From the NCBI RefSeq assembly GCF_020911725.1, contig NZ_CP076620.1:3461001-3525000 (forward strand): DNA of 64,000 nucleotides. Reading direction: 5' to 3'. Shown here piece after piece: positions 63,766 through 64,000 of the stretch. The notes under the pieces are model-generated. The model did no database searches. It had not been told where the DNA came from and was given only the letters and a program-made list of their open reading frames with translations. Within the stretch, counting starts at the first letter, position 1. Each line of letters opens with the position of its first letter. The stretch is from Clostridium cadaveris. GTDB taxonomy: Bacteria; Bacillota; Clostridia; Clostridiales; Clostridiaceae. The translations under genes were made by a program, and so were the position numbers.

Positions 63766-64000
63766 ATGATAAATTTTCAATACAATAATCCTGCAAGAGT
63801 TATTTTTGGTGATGGTGCTGAAAAATCAATAGAGGCACTTTTCGTAGAATATAATGTTAAATCTTTGCTTTTAGTTTATAGTGGATCCTTTATTAAGGAT
63901 CTTGGAATATGGGATACTGTTCATTCAACTTGTAAAAAGTTAAATATAGCTTTTTATGAAGAAGGCAATGTTGTGTCTAACCCTAAGATAGAATTAGTTA
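63766..64000 (+). CDS. Iron-containing alcohol dehydrogenase (partial)
   Basis: The first 78 codons, cut by the window edge: MINFQYNNPARVIFGDGAEK followed by SLLLVYSGSFIKD, LNIAFYEEGNVVSNPKIELV. This matches the butanol-dehydrogenase/YqhD-type group III alcohol dehydrogenases (N-terminal NADP-binding domain). Behind the DeoR gene and next to a DHAP-shunt cluster, it could reduce the aldehyde released by the aldolase. The metal-binding domain lies outside. ATG 63766 follows TAGGAGGCTT. Confidence 0.85.
   Translation, partial: MINFQYNNPARVIFGDGAEKSIEALFVEYNVKSLLLVYSGSFIKDLGIWDTVHSTCKKLNIAFYEEGNVVSNPKIELV

Overview
The window is AT-rich DNA of a low-GC, endospore-forming Firmicute, most likely Clostridium sensu stricto. 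Evidence: strong AGGAGG-type ribosome binding sites, many intrinsic terminators, a GerMN-domain lipoprotein, a meso-diaminopimelate dehydrogenase, a BirA-controlled bioYBD operon, and a housekeeping block (murA, yycJ, rlmH, dnaD, dnaC, purA, tRNA array) like that found near the chromosome origin in clostridia. No origin, CRISPR array, prophage or rRNA was seen. There are two IS3-family elements: one intact, one a remnant.

Layout. 1-6.5 kb: end of an ABC permease gene, a lipoprotein, a LysR gene divergent from a CofE-like ligase, a two-gene wall-hydrolase operon (M15 peptidase, amidase) and a methyltransferase. 6.6-10 kb: a lysine riboswitch with a terminator controls an AGCS transporter plus a YtcJ-like amidohydrolase. 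10-17.5 kb: transporters, a HAD phosphatase, a flavin reductase, mscL overlapping a LysR gene, and a MerR regulator divergent from an acetyltransferase. 17.5-19 kb: an IS3-family element sits between the two arms of a terminator hairpin. 19-31.7 kb: SEC-C protein, NADH oxidase, a Cys-rich CshA-like surface-protein cluster, ddh, an SPFH protein, an XRE-TPR regulator and bioYBD. 31.8-34.8 kb: a GH63 glucosidase whose 5' end is replaced by an IS150-type remnant. 34.9-39 kb: accessory genes, regulators with small-molecule-binding domains and several gene fragments.

39-58 kb is the housekeeping block: rlmH, GerMN lipoprotein, yycJ, murA, a 2H-like protein, a dUTPase-like protein lacking its metal ligands, DMT transporter, LysR, subtilisin-like protease, M23 peptidase, dnaD-dnaC, seven tRNA genes containing a tandem Glu-Val-Asp duplication, a BaiN-like flavoprotein, VanY, HAD, acyl-ACP thioesterase, purA and pgsA. 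Three genes here (43432, purA, pgsA) have the Shine-Dalgarno sequence separated from the ATG by a hairpin; when the hairpin folds, spacing becomes roughly 6 to 11 nt.

58-64 kb is a catabolic cluster: mtnA-like isomerase, mtnK-like kinase, NhaC-family transporter and class II aldolase leftward, DeoR regulator and iron alcohol dehydrogenase rightward. Together these would form a DHAP-shunt type pathway for 5-methylthioribose or 5-deoxyribose, the by-products of SAM and radical-SAM chemistry. An exact 17-bp repeat in its two control regions is a candidate operator. The most interesting items are this cluster, the hairpin-bridged ribosome binding sites, the lysine-riboswitch transporter operon, the terminator-splitting IS, and the CshA-like Cys-rich cluster.
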